From Chara braunii (taxonomy: Eukaryota > Streptophyta > Charophyceae > Charales > Characeae), in NCBI GenBank assembly GCA_003427395.1, contig BFEA01000022.1, forward strand, positions 193,486 to 257,485: 64,000 nt of DNA, read 5' to 3'. A program made the translations under genes and the position numbers. Position 1 is the first letter of the stretch. Each line of letters starts with the position of its first letter. The notes beneath the pieces were generated by a model, which saw only the letters and a program-made list of their open reading frames with translations, was not told where the DNA came from and did not search any database. This document shows positions 23,045 through 33,553 of this stretch, piece by piece.

Positions 23045-23685
23045 TGAATGTGTATGATAAATAAAGTTGAGATTTTCTCGGAGGACCTCGAAATTAGGCC
23101 GGCGGGAGTGAAAGGATTCCCGCTGCAGATACCCAGTCCCTGTCCCAAGGTCCTGACAAGTCCCAAGTCCGAACGTCATCCTGTAGGGTAGGCAGTAGGG
23201 TCTAGAGACCGAAACGTCATCGGTTGGTAGGTGTCGGTACCGAAGCGTCACAGGCCGGTAGGAGTCTGTCCGATACCCGACAAGAAAAGTCCAGAAGCGT
23301 CCAGTCCAGTCCGACAGTCCCAAGTCCAATTTTGCAGCATGTCCCAGGAAAGTCCTGAAGCTACCAAACCAACAAAATGTTTGCAGCAAACAGGTCGTGG
23401 CCGACCGGTACCGGTCTGAAGCAGGCCAAGCCAAGCCATGCCAAGTGAAGCCAAGTCCTATATTTAGTTGCTACAATGCAATGTCTCATCACTTGTTCAG
23501 TTGCGGGATGTGGAAGCACTGCCGCTGCTTGTGCATTAATGCAACTTGGGCACTGTGCACCTAAAGAAGAAGAGGGTGCTTGAGAGATACTCCATAGCTA
23601 GGCTAGACGTAGAGCAGGAGGACGGTGGCCATAGCCGCCAAGGTGTGAGCAACCTGAGTGGGTGTATCTCGAGTAACGATCCAGG

Positions 23686-23731
<46 letters not shown>

Positions 23732-23955
23732 NNNNNNNNNNNNNNNNNNNNNNNNNNNNNNNNNNNNNNNNNNNNNNNNNNNNNNNNNNNNNNNNNNNNN
23801 NNNNNNNNNNNNNNNNNNNNNNNNNNNNNNNNNNNNNNNNNNNNNNNNNNNNNNNNNNNNNNNNNNNNNNNNNNNNNNNNNNNNNNNNNNNNNNNNNNNN
23901 NNNNNNNNNNNNNNNNNNNNNNNNNNNNNNNNNNNNNNNNNNNNNNNNNNNNNNN

Positions 23956-23991
<36 letters not shown>

Positions 23992-24189
23992 AGCCATAGC
24001 CGCTATCTGGTTGAGACCCGTTGCGTGTGTGTGTGCGGTAGAGCCGTTGGAGACAAACATTCTTGTATATTGATAATAATATTGGAGACGACATTTTCAA
24101 GTGTTGATTGTATCTCAATTTGGCTTCTCACAAATGATAGTTTATGTATGCGAAGTTGAACTTGACGAGTACTTGACTCATTTCAGATA
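23045..24189 (+). other. Possible 3' LTR of element D, interrupted by microsatellite and gap
   Basis: After the integrase tail, a purine run (CCGAAGAGGAA) is followed by TG at 23,045, and the stretch ends near CATTTCA at 24,184, where element A begins; this would fit a TG...CA LTR of about 1.1 kb. The interior has GTCC/CAGTCC-rich repeats (23,180-23,330), a GA microsatellite either side of the gap (23,688-23,987) and AT-rich sequence. No matching second LTR exists in the window, so this is only a guess. Confidence 0.3.
23732..23955. other. Assembly gap (224 N) within a GA microsatellite
   Basis: A run of 224 Ns interrupts a pure GA tract that continues on both sides (23,688-23,731 and 23,956-23,987). 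The gap most likely reflects an unresolved microsatellite, and its length is probably an estimate. Confidence 0.97.
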
Positions 24190-25332
24190 TGCAAGGAATA
24201 TGAGCGAGAGCGATATACAGAAAACCAAGTTGCAAAATCACGCAGAAGTCCAGATAGTCATGTAACAAGCAGAGAGCTCAAATGCACCAAGATTCCATCC
24301 AAATAAGAGCAATACAATGAACTCGTGAGCCANTCACGCAGAAGTCCAGATAGTCATGTAACAAGCAGAGAGCTCAAATGCACCAAGATTCCATCCAAAT
24401 AAGAGCAATACAATGAACTCGTGAGCCAGCGTTCAAGTCCTTAGGCCATACCAACACAGTATTCAATGTTGCTCCTCTTGTCTGGCGCTCAGCGCCTAAC
24501 CTACTCTACCCATCCTACCTAGCCTATCTACATTCATGCAACAGGCTCACTTTGACTTTCAAGACCAATGTACATGACGTCAACACAAATGCCGACCTCC
24601 CACATACACCAGGTACATACTCTCGACTCCCCTCATCATTCCCTCTCCCTTACACCTGATGCGCCTCCTACTCGAAGACCACCTTCGCCTCCTGCTGCTC
24701 GAGCGCCCTGCTGCCTTGCAGCACCCCTCACAATTGCTCGTTATCGCAGCAGCGTGTCCGCATTGGCTGCCTAGGCCACACTGCCCAAGACTGGTAGGCC
24801 TCTTCCCTATATGGGAGATGTGATGCTGCTGGTTTGTCTGGGCCTGGCCGTGGAAGCGTCCAGTAGCTTCTGGTCCGACCCCAGTATCTGCACCCAGGCC
24901 CATGTCTGCATTTGAGGGCTTGGGCCCGTTACAGTTGGGCACACCCAGAATTATCCAGGCTCTGAATGTTTGCTATGCTTGTATTGGCTAGTGGGCAGAT
25001 GTGACGACAATGCTGCATTCTCATTGGCCTGTAGCCACTTCGTCATGTGTCGGCCTCACGCTGCATGTGCCCATGGCGCAACCACCTACGTCCTGGGCTC
25101 AACCGCCTGACGCAGCTGCTTCTTCTGGAAGAGCCCACCCTGGGGCCCAGGTTGCACTTCAACCAACTGACGTGCAGCAACTATCTGAGACCCTCATTGG
25201 AAAATGTTGAGATAAGGGCCTCTCGTGAATATTCAGGCCCGCCTTCACTTAGGGCGGGCACGAGGCTTGTTGGGGCCACAGTCCAGGACATATGCATGTT
25301 GTCTAGGGCCCCCTGAGGAAACATTCCTCACA
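24190..25332 (-). repeat. 3' LTR of family-1 element A
   Basis: Collinear with 33,554-34,714. In element orientation it begins TGTGAGGAATGTTTCCTC at 25,332, right after the polypurine tract, and ends ...TTGCA at 24,190. It contains the family phrase CCTAAGTGAAGGCGGGCC. It lacks a segment of about 90 bases present in the right LTR (34,360-34,451), and its length is inflated by a 95 bp duplication at a contig join. The flanks of A (AGATA left, GACAT right) do not form an exact target duplication. Confidence 0.9.
24238..24428. other. Exact 95 bp duplication across a single N (likely assembly artefact)
   Basis: Bases 24,238-24,332 and 24,334-24,428 are identical over 95 positions and are separated by one N. 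Right LTR and third copy have this sequence once. The simplest reading is two contigs whose overlapping ends were joined with a placeholder N instead of being merged. Single Ns also sit in the poly-G at 40,930 and the GA tract at 44,969. Confidence 0.9.
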
Positions 25333-25345
25333 TTCCATCCCCCTT
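25333..25345 (-). other. Polypurine tract of element A
   Basis: Minus-strand AAGGGGGATGGAA immediately precedes the TG of the 3' LTR. Such a purine run primes plus-strand DNA synthesis and confirms both the element's orientation and the LTR start. Confidence 0.82.
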
Positions 25346-25439
25346 AGCTTCGAAAGTCCGCTGACTGCCACAATCTGAGGTGTTGTCTCACTCAGTTCCT
25401 CTCTCGTGAACCATCGCATCGGCCTTCTTTTGGATTCGT

Positions 25440-26679
25440 ATGACGCCTGAATTTGACCCTGCATTCCCTCTTGGGTTTCGACGGTCTTCCTCCGCCCACA
25501 GGCTTAGAAACAGGCATGTCTCTGTGCTCCAAAATGTGTCGTCAACATCCACATGGCCATCCATGGTTGGGGGGGCAACATTGATCTTCTTGATGGGAAT
25601 TGTTGTGTTTCAGCGAAAGGTGCAAGCTTCGAGGTGTGAAACACAGGGTAAGTGCGCAAGTGACCAGGGATTCAAATCACTTACGAGAGACCATCCTCTT
25701 CACTACCCACAATATCGAAGACTTCCCAAGGACCGAAGTATTGAGGCATTAGTTTCCTAGATATGCCGAATCCCTGTCCTAACTCACTAGACTTAACCCA
25801 AACACGTTCCGCTACCTGAAATGTGGACTGCCGTCGATGTTTGTTCTCCGAAGCAATCATTGCTTCTTAAGATTTCTTGATGTGTTCGACAGTTTGCTGC
25901 AGCAATTTCTCATAATGGACACCAAATTCAATGGTTCTAGGAGTTGTTGCAGATCGGTTTTCAGGGAGGAGGAAGTCTAGAGCAGATCTAGGCTTCCATC
26001 CTAGATGCAGCTGATTCGGGCTGACACCAGTGCTGTTGTGCACAACATTGTTGTACAATCTGGAGATGAGAGGTAGCTTTTCATCCAGTCATCATGGCTG
26101 GGCTTAATGTAATGCCTCAGCAGATGCTGCACCACTCGGTTCATCTGTTCAGCTTGCCCGTTGGCTTCGAGATGATTCCCAAAAGTGATCTGGAGTTGGT
26201 TGCCCATCTGTTCTGGAGCCTTCTTCCACATTTCACTGGTGAAACGAACATCTTTGTCACTAACAATAATCTTTGGTAGTCCAAAGTTATGCACCTCGTA
26301 GATGTATCTGGTCTCAAGCTAAGTCGACATACATCCAGGGGGTCCAGCATTTTAAGAACGTTGGACCCTCAAAAGCAGCAAATTTGGACGAGTTTTCAGC
26401 CAAAAAACTCGGTTTTAATTTCGTTCAAAAAATAAAAAATGTCCATTTTGACGAAATTGTAGTTCTAGCGTACTTAGTAAACCTATCAACTATGACGAAG
26501 ATATGCCTCTTGCCACTCTTGCTGGTCACGAGGGTATCCACGAAATCCATGGAGACAATTTGTTTCGGACCAGCAGGAATGGGCAAGGGCTTAAGCAACC
26601 CAAGTTGAGCTTGAGTTTGTGGCTTGCCCCACTCACAGACTTGACAAGTCTGAACGTACTGTTTCGCTTCGTCTAGCAT
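25440..26679 (-). pseudogene. Integrase (element A)
   Basis: The end of the zinc-binding domain (TCQVCEWGKPQTQAQLGLL) begins at about 26,650, and SMDFVDTLVTSKSGKRHIFV carries the first catalytic Asp. IIVSDKDVRFTSEMW near 26,260 carries the second, and GNHLEANGQAEQMNR near 26,160 the Glu, so the catalytic triad is present. NQLHLGWKPRSALDFLLPEN follows near 25,980. The C-terminal part (25,866-25,440) is badly eroded. A block of three hairpins (26,340-26,458) is inserted in the core, in the interval between YAR and the second Asp. Integrase would insert element cDNA; frameshifts and the insertion rule that out here. Confidence 0.8.
26340..26458. repeat. Insertion of three consecutive hairpins inside integrase
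   Basis: Absent from the same place in element E. Three stem-loops lie end to end: GGGTCCAGC...GTTGGACCC (26,340-26,368), GAGTTTT...AAAACTC (26,390-26,410) and AATTTCGTTCAAAA...TTTTGACGAAATT (26,417-26,458, one bulge). The region is AT-rich and unrelated to integrase coding sequence. The exact ends and any target duplication are unclear. Confidence 0.75.
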
Positions 26680-26770
26680 ACCAGGCCACCAAAATCATTG
26701 TACCAGATTTGCACTAGTCTTCTTATAGCCAAAATGTCCCATTGCATCATGACATTCTCCTAAAAACGAA

Positions 26771-27565
26771 CTAGAACAAAATTTCACTAGCTGGAACAAC
26801 TAATACTTTAAGCCCTGCCTTTTCAAGAAAGAGTAACCCATCCACGATCACAAAATCATCAGATGTGGCCTTGTCTCGGGCCTGAAGTTTGCGTATGGTG
26901 TCCATCATGACGGGGTCTTCCTTGTAGGCTTCCACCATCGACCGATTAACATTGTCAAATAAGCCAAACTCAGTTATTAGCGCACCTAGGTAGTCTTCCC
27001 TTCGTGACAATGCATTAACAACCTTGTTGTACTCTCCCTTCACATAATCTAGTTTGAAGTCATTTTGATCTACGACCTCAATCCAGGATTTGAGAGCATC
27101 GGAGAGGACATGTTGTGTCTTGATCCACTTGAGTGTCTGATGGTCAGTTCTCAAATAGAAAAACCTTCCCAACAGATAGTGTCTCCAATGGACAAGTGTT
27201 TTGCATAGGGCACAAAGTTCCCTTTCATAGGTGGACTTCGCCAACTTCTTTGATGGCATCTTTTTACTCATGTACTCGACCGACCTCAACTTCTTCCCTT
27301 CCTGTTGAGCCAGCACTGCGCCAATGCCATATTGGCTTGCGTTAGTGGTCACAACGAATGACTTCTCAGGATCAGGAACCATGATAACCTCATGGTGCGT
27401 GAGAGCATGCTTCAGTTGCTTGAAAGCATCTTCGCACTCGTTTGTCCATTCCCATGGTGTGTCGAGGCGAGTTACATCAGTCAAGGGGCTGACCACCATG
27501 CTGTAGTTCTTTACAAAATTATGGTAGTAGCCAGTCATCCCTAAGAAAGGTCTGACCTCGGTCAC
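26771..27565 (-). pseudogene. RT connection and RNase H (element A)
   Basis: Open for 264 codons. TEVRPFLGMTGYYHNFVKNY opens the RT thumb/connection, and RNase H follows: FVVTTNASQYGIGAVLAQQ, STYERELCALCKTLVHWRHY, LRTDHQTLKW, then the HALT-like KGEYNKVVNALSRR. The first RNase H acid, normally Asp in TDASQYG, is Asn, so the enzyme is probably inactive; the Glu and third acid are present. The last part runs into the linker before the integrase zinc finger (VDGLLFLEKAGLKVLVVP). Confidence 0.85.
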
Positions 27566-27585
27566 AGACTGAGGTCAAGGCTACA

Positions 27586-28400
27586 CTAGTCACGAATGCT
27601 AACCACCTTTGCATCTTTGGGCCTTATCCCATCCGCGGATATCTCATGACCCAAGTACAAGATTTTAGTGTGACCGAACTCACATTTCTCTAAGTTAATG
27701 TTACACTTGTGTTGTCGAAGGAGTGAAAGTACCCTTTCTAGATATTGAGCATGCTCCTCAACAATTTTACTAAAGATAAGTATGTCGTCGAGGTACACGA
27801 CGATGAACTTATCCAAGTAGTCATGGGATACCCTATTCATGGCCTGCTGGAATATACCCGGTCCATTGCAAAGGTCAAACGACATCACCACAAACTCGTA
27901 CAGTCCATACCTGGTCTGAAATGTGGTTTTGTGAGCTGGTCCTCTGGTCTAATGGCAATCTGATGGTAGTCGGATTTTAAGTCTGTCTTAGTAGATGTGT
28001 GGTAGAGGCTGTGCGTTCTTTACAATGATGACATTCAGTGTCCCCCCCTTCTCAAGGAGAAATAGGACTGGTGAGCCGAAGGGGGAGGTACTAGGCCATA
28101 TCCAACCCTTCTTTGTGAGCTTTTTCAGTTGTCGCCTAAGTTCGTCTAACTCGGCCAATGCCATCCTATAGATCCTCCTTTGGCCTTCTTGCTCCCATGA
28201 ACTATCTCAATGGCATGGACAAACTCCCTTTCTACAACTCCTGAAGGCTCCTCAAACAGATCAAGGTATCTTGCGACAACGTTTTCGATCTTTGGGGGTG
28301 TTTTAACGGCCTCCCCTTTCTCAGAGACAAAAACAGTACATACCCTCCTCTTGGTTCTGTTTATAGTAACTATAAAATGCTAATGCACACATACACCCGT
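27586..28400 (-). pseudogene. Reverse transcriptase (element A)
   Basis: The palm is clear from 27,891: MSFDLCNGPGIFQQAMNR, then KFIVVYLDDILIFSK with an intact YLDD catalytic box, ending KILYLGHEISADGIRPKDAK. Upstream, to 28,400, the fingers region is broken but readable in pieces (EEPSGVVER near 28,250; [17 protein letters not shown] near 27,970), with a deletion between them. It ends at IRD followed by TAG, a stop shared with element E at the same position. Confidence 0.8.
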
Positions 28401-28423
28401 AAGTGTTTATTGGACTGCTAGCC

Positions 28424-28801
28424 TTATACTTTGCACATCACTGTCCTCCCTTCCGGTAGTACATGTTTGAGCACCTTTCGGTCCCAGTCAAACTGGGCCT
28501 TTGCAACCTCGAGGTAGTACATACCTAACAATATGTCGAATGGCAAACCTTCGCTAACAAGGAACGAAATCCTATGATTCAGTTCCCCACCTCCATAATA
28601 GAAGGGGCATACTATATCCTTGATGTAGTCATTTACTACCATGCACTCTTTGTTGGCTAGGGTAGATGCAACAGATCTACTCAAGCGATGCGCCCGGTCC
28701 CGTAGGTGCAGTCTCTCAATGCAGTGACAACTTATGAAGTTCTGCGTGGAGCCGATGTCCACGAAGGCACCACACTTGTGGTCACCTACACCAACTTCCA
28801 C
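28424..28801 (-). pseudogene. Aspartic protease with D-I-G active site (element A)
   Basis: Retropepsin-like domain: the active site reads FVDIGSTQNFIS (about 28,730-28,765), followed by RSVASTLANKECMVVNDYI, a sheet region, and ILLGMYYLEVAKAQFDWDRK as the second conserved block (LLGM for the usual ILG). Retropepsins normally have D-T-G or D-S-G; here Ile takes the middle position, as in element E. The domain would cleave Gag-Pol in the particle. The frame shifts just after the domain. Confidence 0.82.
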
Positions 28802-28847
28802 AATGAAGTGCTCCCCTCTAGGACCTCTTCACAGTGCCACCCAAGAC

Positions 28848-29476
28848 TCACTGAGGGTCCCTTGCCGACCACTCGGTTTCTAAGTCTTCTAAGGCTTGAG
28901 ACACATCCAACGAATAGAGAGTCGTTTGGTCTAGATGTGTCTGCGGGGTGACTAAAGAGTCAATAGCTTCGGCCATCCCTTGAAGTGGTGAAGGTGTACC
29001 AACCAGTTCGTCTTGAGTAGAAGCAACTATAACTTCTACTGGCCAGATGTGTTTCCCGAGTTCGTACTCGTAGATGCACCATTCTGGGCGAAAGATCCCC
29101 CCAAACCACCTTTGGGAGCGATCTTTTCTGAGACCTTCGCATTCTTGCACTTAAATTGTTGTTGACCATACTCACTGCAATTAATGCAAGCCCCTTGCGA
29201 ATATCTGTCCCTCCACACATCTTGATCCAGACCAGACCTCACCCAAGCTGGAGTCTTGGTTGAGTTCTGAGTCTGCCCCTAACTCTTTTGTTGCCCGCCC
29301 TTCCCGCGGCCAACTGCCTTTCCTTTTGTTGCTACCCTCTGCACTATCATCTCTGTCTCCTCCACAAGTTCAGAAAGGTCTCCGATCTCGGTTTGATTCC
29401 CTTTGGAATCAACCATCATCAAACGACTTCCCTTCTTCTTCCACTCTTGTGGAGGCTTCTTCTTTCTTTTGTCCAC
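28848..29476 (-). pseudogene. gag: Gag C-terminus / zinc knuckle and linker (element A)
   Basis: Starts with a basic segment (KKKPPQEWKKKGSRL) also present in E, then TPAWVRSGLDQDVW-like sequence and a knuckle CINCSEYGQQQFKC near 29,150-29,190. Spacing is that of CCHC, but the His is replaced by Gln, so zinc binding is doubtful. A linker ends TLYSLDVSQALEDLETEW before the protease. Several TAG stops and at least one frameshift lie inside. Element E lacks this knuckle altogether. Confidence 0.68.
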
Positions 29477-29482
29477 AGCTAA

Positions 29483-30898
29483 CTACCGAGCCCCTCCTAA
29501 CTTGGCCCCCAACGCCTTGTTGCTAAAGGTCTCAAGGGTGTGATACTCAATGCTTGCCTCACTAACCAACAAATTCTTGATGTATGTGGGAAGACATCTC
29601 AAGAACATGGTTGGGAGGACTTGGGGATCATACCGAACTCCCGACATTACTACCAATTTCCCTACGGCACTAGTGAGTTCCCGCACAGTCTTGTACTTTC
29701 TAGTATCAAGACGGGTCAACATGTTAGCGACTTGTTGAGCCTGTCGAGGGTTGTGCAATCGTGCCTCAACTAAGTCCATAAAGCTTTCTAAAGTCTGGGC
29801 CTGCGCCCAGTCATTCATTTGCGTGGCAAAACCCCCTTTGTCGCTATATACCCATTCAACCATCTTGTCGCCGAACCTTCTAAGTAAGAAGCGACAGTGA
29901 TCACCTTCTCCTCAAGCAGTGTTCGGTTGGCCCTCACCCACAATGGAACTGTCCTCAACCAAGCGTCGAGGGCCTCATCCGTCTTGTCTCCTGTAAAGAC
30001 AGTTGGGGGTTTCATTGGGGTCTTAGGATACCAACGTTGTTGTGGTCCAGTCGATGACTGAATCACCTGCTGCCCTGGAGCTACAGCAGCTGGACTTGAA
30101 GATGAAGAAGCTACAGCCTGCGTTCCTGCTGCTGACGTACCACCTAGTGGGACACCGAATTGCGGAACAAAGGGGCCTGATATCGCTTGCAAAGGAACCG
30201 GCGATGTATAGACTGGTTGCGTCCTAATACTTGGCCCGCTAGGTATGGAGGGTAGCAGTCCTCCCCTTCCCTGCACTGCCTTCAGTATCTGGTCAAGGGT
30301 TGACTGGATTTCATCCAGTCGACTGTCAAGATACTCATTCATGTTTAATAGGTTCAACCGGAAAATCTTTCCTAGATCATCCAAGGTCGAATCATCTACC
30401 CTCTCCAATGCAGCCTTGTCTGCCTCCCTGCTCTCCAATCTGGATTTGCGGTTTATGATATGATCTTGTCTTATAGTAGCTTCCCTAAGTTGCTTCTGTA
30501 AATGAATGTCGAGTAACTCTACCTGTTGGAGTTCTAACTCCTCTCTAGTGGGTTGAGGTGGTGGCTGGCTGTATTGCGAACCAGCCATCTGACTGGTGTA
30601 GGGTCCTGCATTTGTCCCATTAGTTGAGACAAAGGACATGGCGAAAGTTCCTGACGTCTGCTGACCTTGGGAGGTCGCTGCTGAAGTAGCCATAGCTTCA
30701 ACACTTGGTGTTGCCTCTGCTAAAGCACGCTCTGCGGCTGCTGCCTCCCTATCGGTTTGGCAAATGTCGGGCGCTTGCTTTGGCCCCAAACCTTCTTTCA
30801 TCCCTGGTAGCAGAACCTGAAACACTACGGGAAATCTATGTCTCCCGTCGTGTTTCTCCTATCATCAGCTTCTCCTTCCTCACTTCCTGTTCCGCTCA
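29483..30898 (-). pseudogene. gag: Gag capsid (element A)
   Basis: The start is probably ATG at 30,898 (MSGTGSEEGEADDRRNTTGD), by analogy with MSDASTSEE in element E. After a frameshift the protein is open to about 29,815, with a Gln/Pro-rich segment (SQYSQPPPQPTREELELQQV), a charged helical segment and the capsid start (PPTVFTGDKTDEALDAWLRT, YLEGSATRWLNG). Following another frameshift the capsid continues from 29,863 (FMDLVEARLHNPRQAQQVAN; FLRCLPTYIKNLL). It ends at a TAG stop before the basic region. Confidence 0.8.
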
Positions 30899-32154
30899 TC
30901 AGCTAGGCAGTCCATTGTCTGCACTAGTGCCCTCACTGGGGCCTACCACAGCATGTCTGACCGGGTTGAAAAATAATTAAAAATAAATTAATATTCGGTA
31001 AGTAACCTAGACTACCATTTAAGTAGTGTCAACAACATTTACACAGACTGTTCACATGTCTATTCCTACCTTGACTAGTTTCACTCACAGCAGCGTCGGA
31101 AAGAACTGGCTATGGTAGAACACTACAGTTCTAGTCTAAAATGTCTGTTAGATGTTAGCAGTTTGTCCACCAACTAATCAAAATAAAAATAAATCATATA
31201 AGCAGATGTATGCACAATGGGTATGGTTGTGATTTTTAGTTGAGCATCAATTGGAATCTCCCTTCCCCTGTATCCAACGTACATGTCCCCATCATCAAGC
31301 AGCAGTGTCTAAGGTGTGCATTCATGGCCCACCCCTGTGCCCAGGAATTCGCCTATGACCGGTACTGCCCTTTCTTTATCCTCGCGTGCAACGAGCCTTA
31401 CGTCTTATTGATCTGGCTGATCAAGAGGCAATTTAAGGACAGCCCCCAAGGTCCTCCGGAATTATTTAATATCGCAAACAGCACAGCGATCACAGGCAGT
31501 GGACAGTTCAGATCCCCGCCAAAAATATTTATAGACGGTCCGGTAAGCGTCTGCATAGGACTGGTCAGTCCACAATCCCTCTGTCAGCGCAGCAAAAAGC
31601 CTCAAAGGACAAAGCAGCATGGCCTGCGTGTACTACTCCCATGGCTTGGCATGGTGACCGTGACCCGTGCTTCGACCAGGGCCCTTCAAAGGCACCGCCC
31701 TGTCCTGCCGGATGCGCCACCGGAGAGAATGTCGTCTCTCGAGGTAGAGTGCTCACAACTCCTCACTGAAGAGAGGACACTCAAGTTTGGACTCACTTCC
31801 TCACAGTAAGAAGAGATTGAGAGGGAAGATAAGGTAAGGGAACAACGTACCTGGAGATAGCTGCCCCCAACCACAAATTTCTCACCAATTGAGCCAATGT
31901 GCATTTCGATGACCGGTTGTAGCTTCATAACCACCCACAGCGCAATGTAGTGCCACCTCAGCCAAAATGCCACATCAGCATGCTTTGATCATCACACATA
32001 CATCCGATGTCACCACAGCTCTCACGCTTTCGTCACAACCTTCTTGTGACTCACCTCTCTACCCGGGTGTCGCACTATTAAGCCAGCGCCAATGTATACA
32101 CACAAGCATCGTCAATGCACCAAGTAACAATGTCGCCAGCGCTAGATGAAGCGA

Positions 32155-32215
<61 letters not shown>

Positions 32216-33530
32216 CAGGACAAGGCTCCAATCTATTCGTGCGGAGGAGCACGTGCTGAGAACCGGGCCCAGCGTCCCATATGGAAATTTATGTAGAATT
32301 TTGAAAGTTTGAGATACCCGGGCCACTACCTTGCGCGACTCAGAAAATTACTACTACAAACTTCAGAAAAAAGGTCTGGCTACAACAAAACACACCACCA
32401 CAGAGGTCCTACAAATGCCAAAAACCCTGTGGATCCCTAGCAACCCTTCTAAAGCTCTCCAGCGCTGACTTACTCCCGTCCCTGTCGAGCTCTTCCAAGC
32501 CTCGCACCCCCACCCTGCTGGGTTACAGGGCAACACGACTCACCCCAGCTCCGACCAGCGTCGTCCCAGCAACAACCCTTGGTTGTCCCTTGGAATGCCC
32601 AACCCAAAGCATCCCCAGATAGCTCTACCAGGCCTCACACTCCTGCATCAGCAGGTTACAGGGCAACACCCCAGCACCGGCCAGCGTCGTCCTGACATCG
32701 AACAGGCGCACATCACTGAGTATATCAGCAATGGACCCATCTAAGATGAGTTGCTAGGAGCCCCAGAATCCTAAATCATTCTTAAGAACCCCCTTGGCAA
32801 CCATGAACAACCAACCAAACCTTGGATCTTAGGAACATTCAGACTGAAAAACCACCTGCCTTAGTGCTTTCAGCAGCCCAACCCTATCTGCCTCCCCAAA
32901 ATGTCCCGATACTCAATCTCTACCAGGCCTCACACCCCCAACTGCTAGGTTACAGAGTGGCACGACCGACCCCAGAAACCCCCCACCTGCTAGGCTACAG
33001 GGCAAAGCAACCCGCCCCGGCTCCGGCCAGCGTCGACTGAGTACCAGCTCGCCAATAGACACTAGAGTGCATTCCACCCTCGACAACTCGCCAGATCTCT
33101 CTACCAGGTCTCAGACCCCCGTGCAGCTCGAGTTACAGGGCAGCGCGACCAAGCCCCAACACCAACGGTGTTCTGGCCTCGTCCATTCGCAAACCATCGG
33201 GAGCAAGGACATCAGCAGATAGCAGCCAAGCCCCAATCATCACCCTAGATGTAGTTCCGATCATCCAGCTCCTCCAGGCATTGGTTGCATCAAGTGACAC
33301 TATTCCTTTTCAACCCTACTCCGGCAAGACTTACCGCGGTAGAGCCACGATCTCCACCGCCACTGTGCCCTATTTCCACCCTACAGGCTGACCCCTTCGC
33401 CGCAGAGCGCATTATTTCCAACCATCGCAGCCCACACAACCCACTGCAACCAGCACCAAACTTATGAAGATTCCCAATAGAAATTTTGAAGGCTTCATGA
33501 GACTCAGATGCACAAAAATGACCTTCGATC
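30899..33530 (-). other. Long leader of element A
   Basis: About 2.6 kb between the PBS and gag. Part of it (31,240-31,980) is homologous, in the same element orientation, to the leader of E (about 48,190-48,970), and 31,672-33,530 to the third copy. It includes an ATT / poly-T tract (32,155-32,216) and a variable-number module. An open frame antisense to the element (31,240-31,809) aligns with one in E. No coding sense-strand frame is evident. Leaders this long are unusual but known in gypsy elements. Confidence 0.75.
32523..33170. repeat. Degenerate leader repeat (GTTACAGGGCAACAC module)
   Basis: A module starting GTTACAGGGCAACACGAC and continuing with CCCCAGCTCCGACCAGCG occurs at about 32,523, 32,655, 32,950, 32,992 and 33,131. 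The third copy has only three (3,300, 3,440, 3,555). Spacing is irregular, 40-300 bases. Copy number differs between copies, so the repeat expands or contracts. Confidence 0.75.
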
Positions 33531-33550
33531 GCGAACCAGCTCCAATACCA
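33531..33550 (-). other. Primer binding site of element A, initiator-Met type
   Basis: Minus-strand TGGTATTGGAGCTGGTTCGC begins three bases (ATT) inside the LTR end. It resembles the initiator tRNA-Met complement (TGGTATCAGAGC...) and differs from the E site by one base in its first 19. Confidence 0.78.
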
Positions 33551-33553
33551 AAT

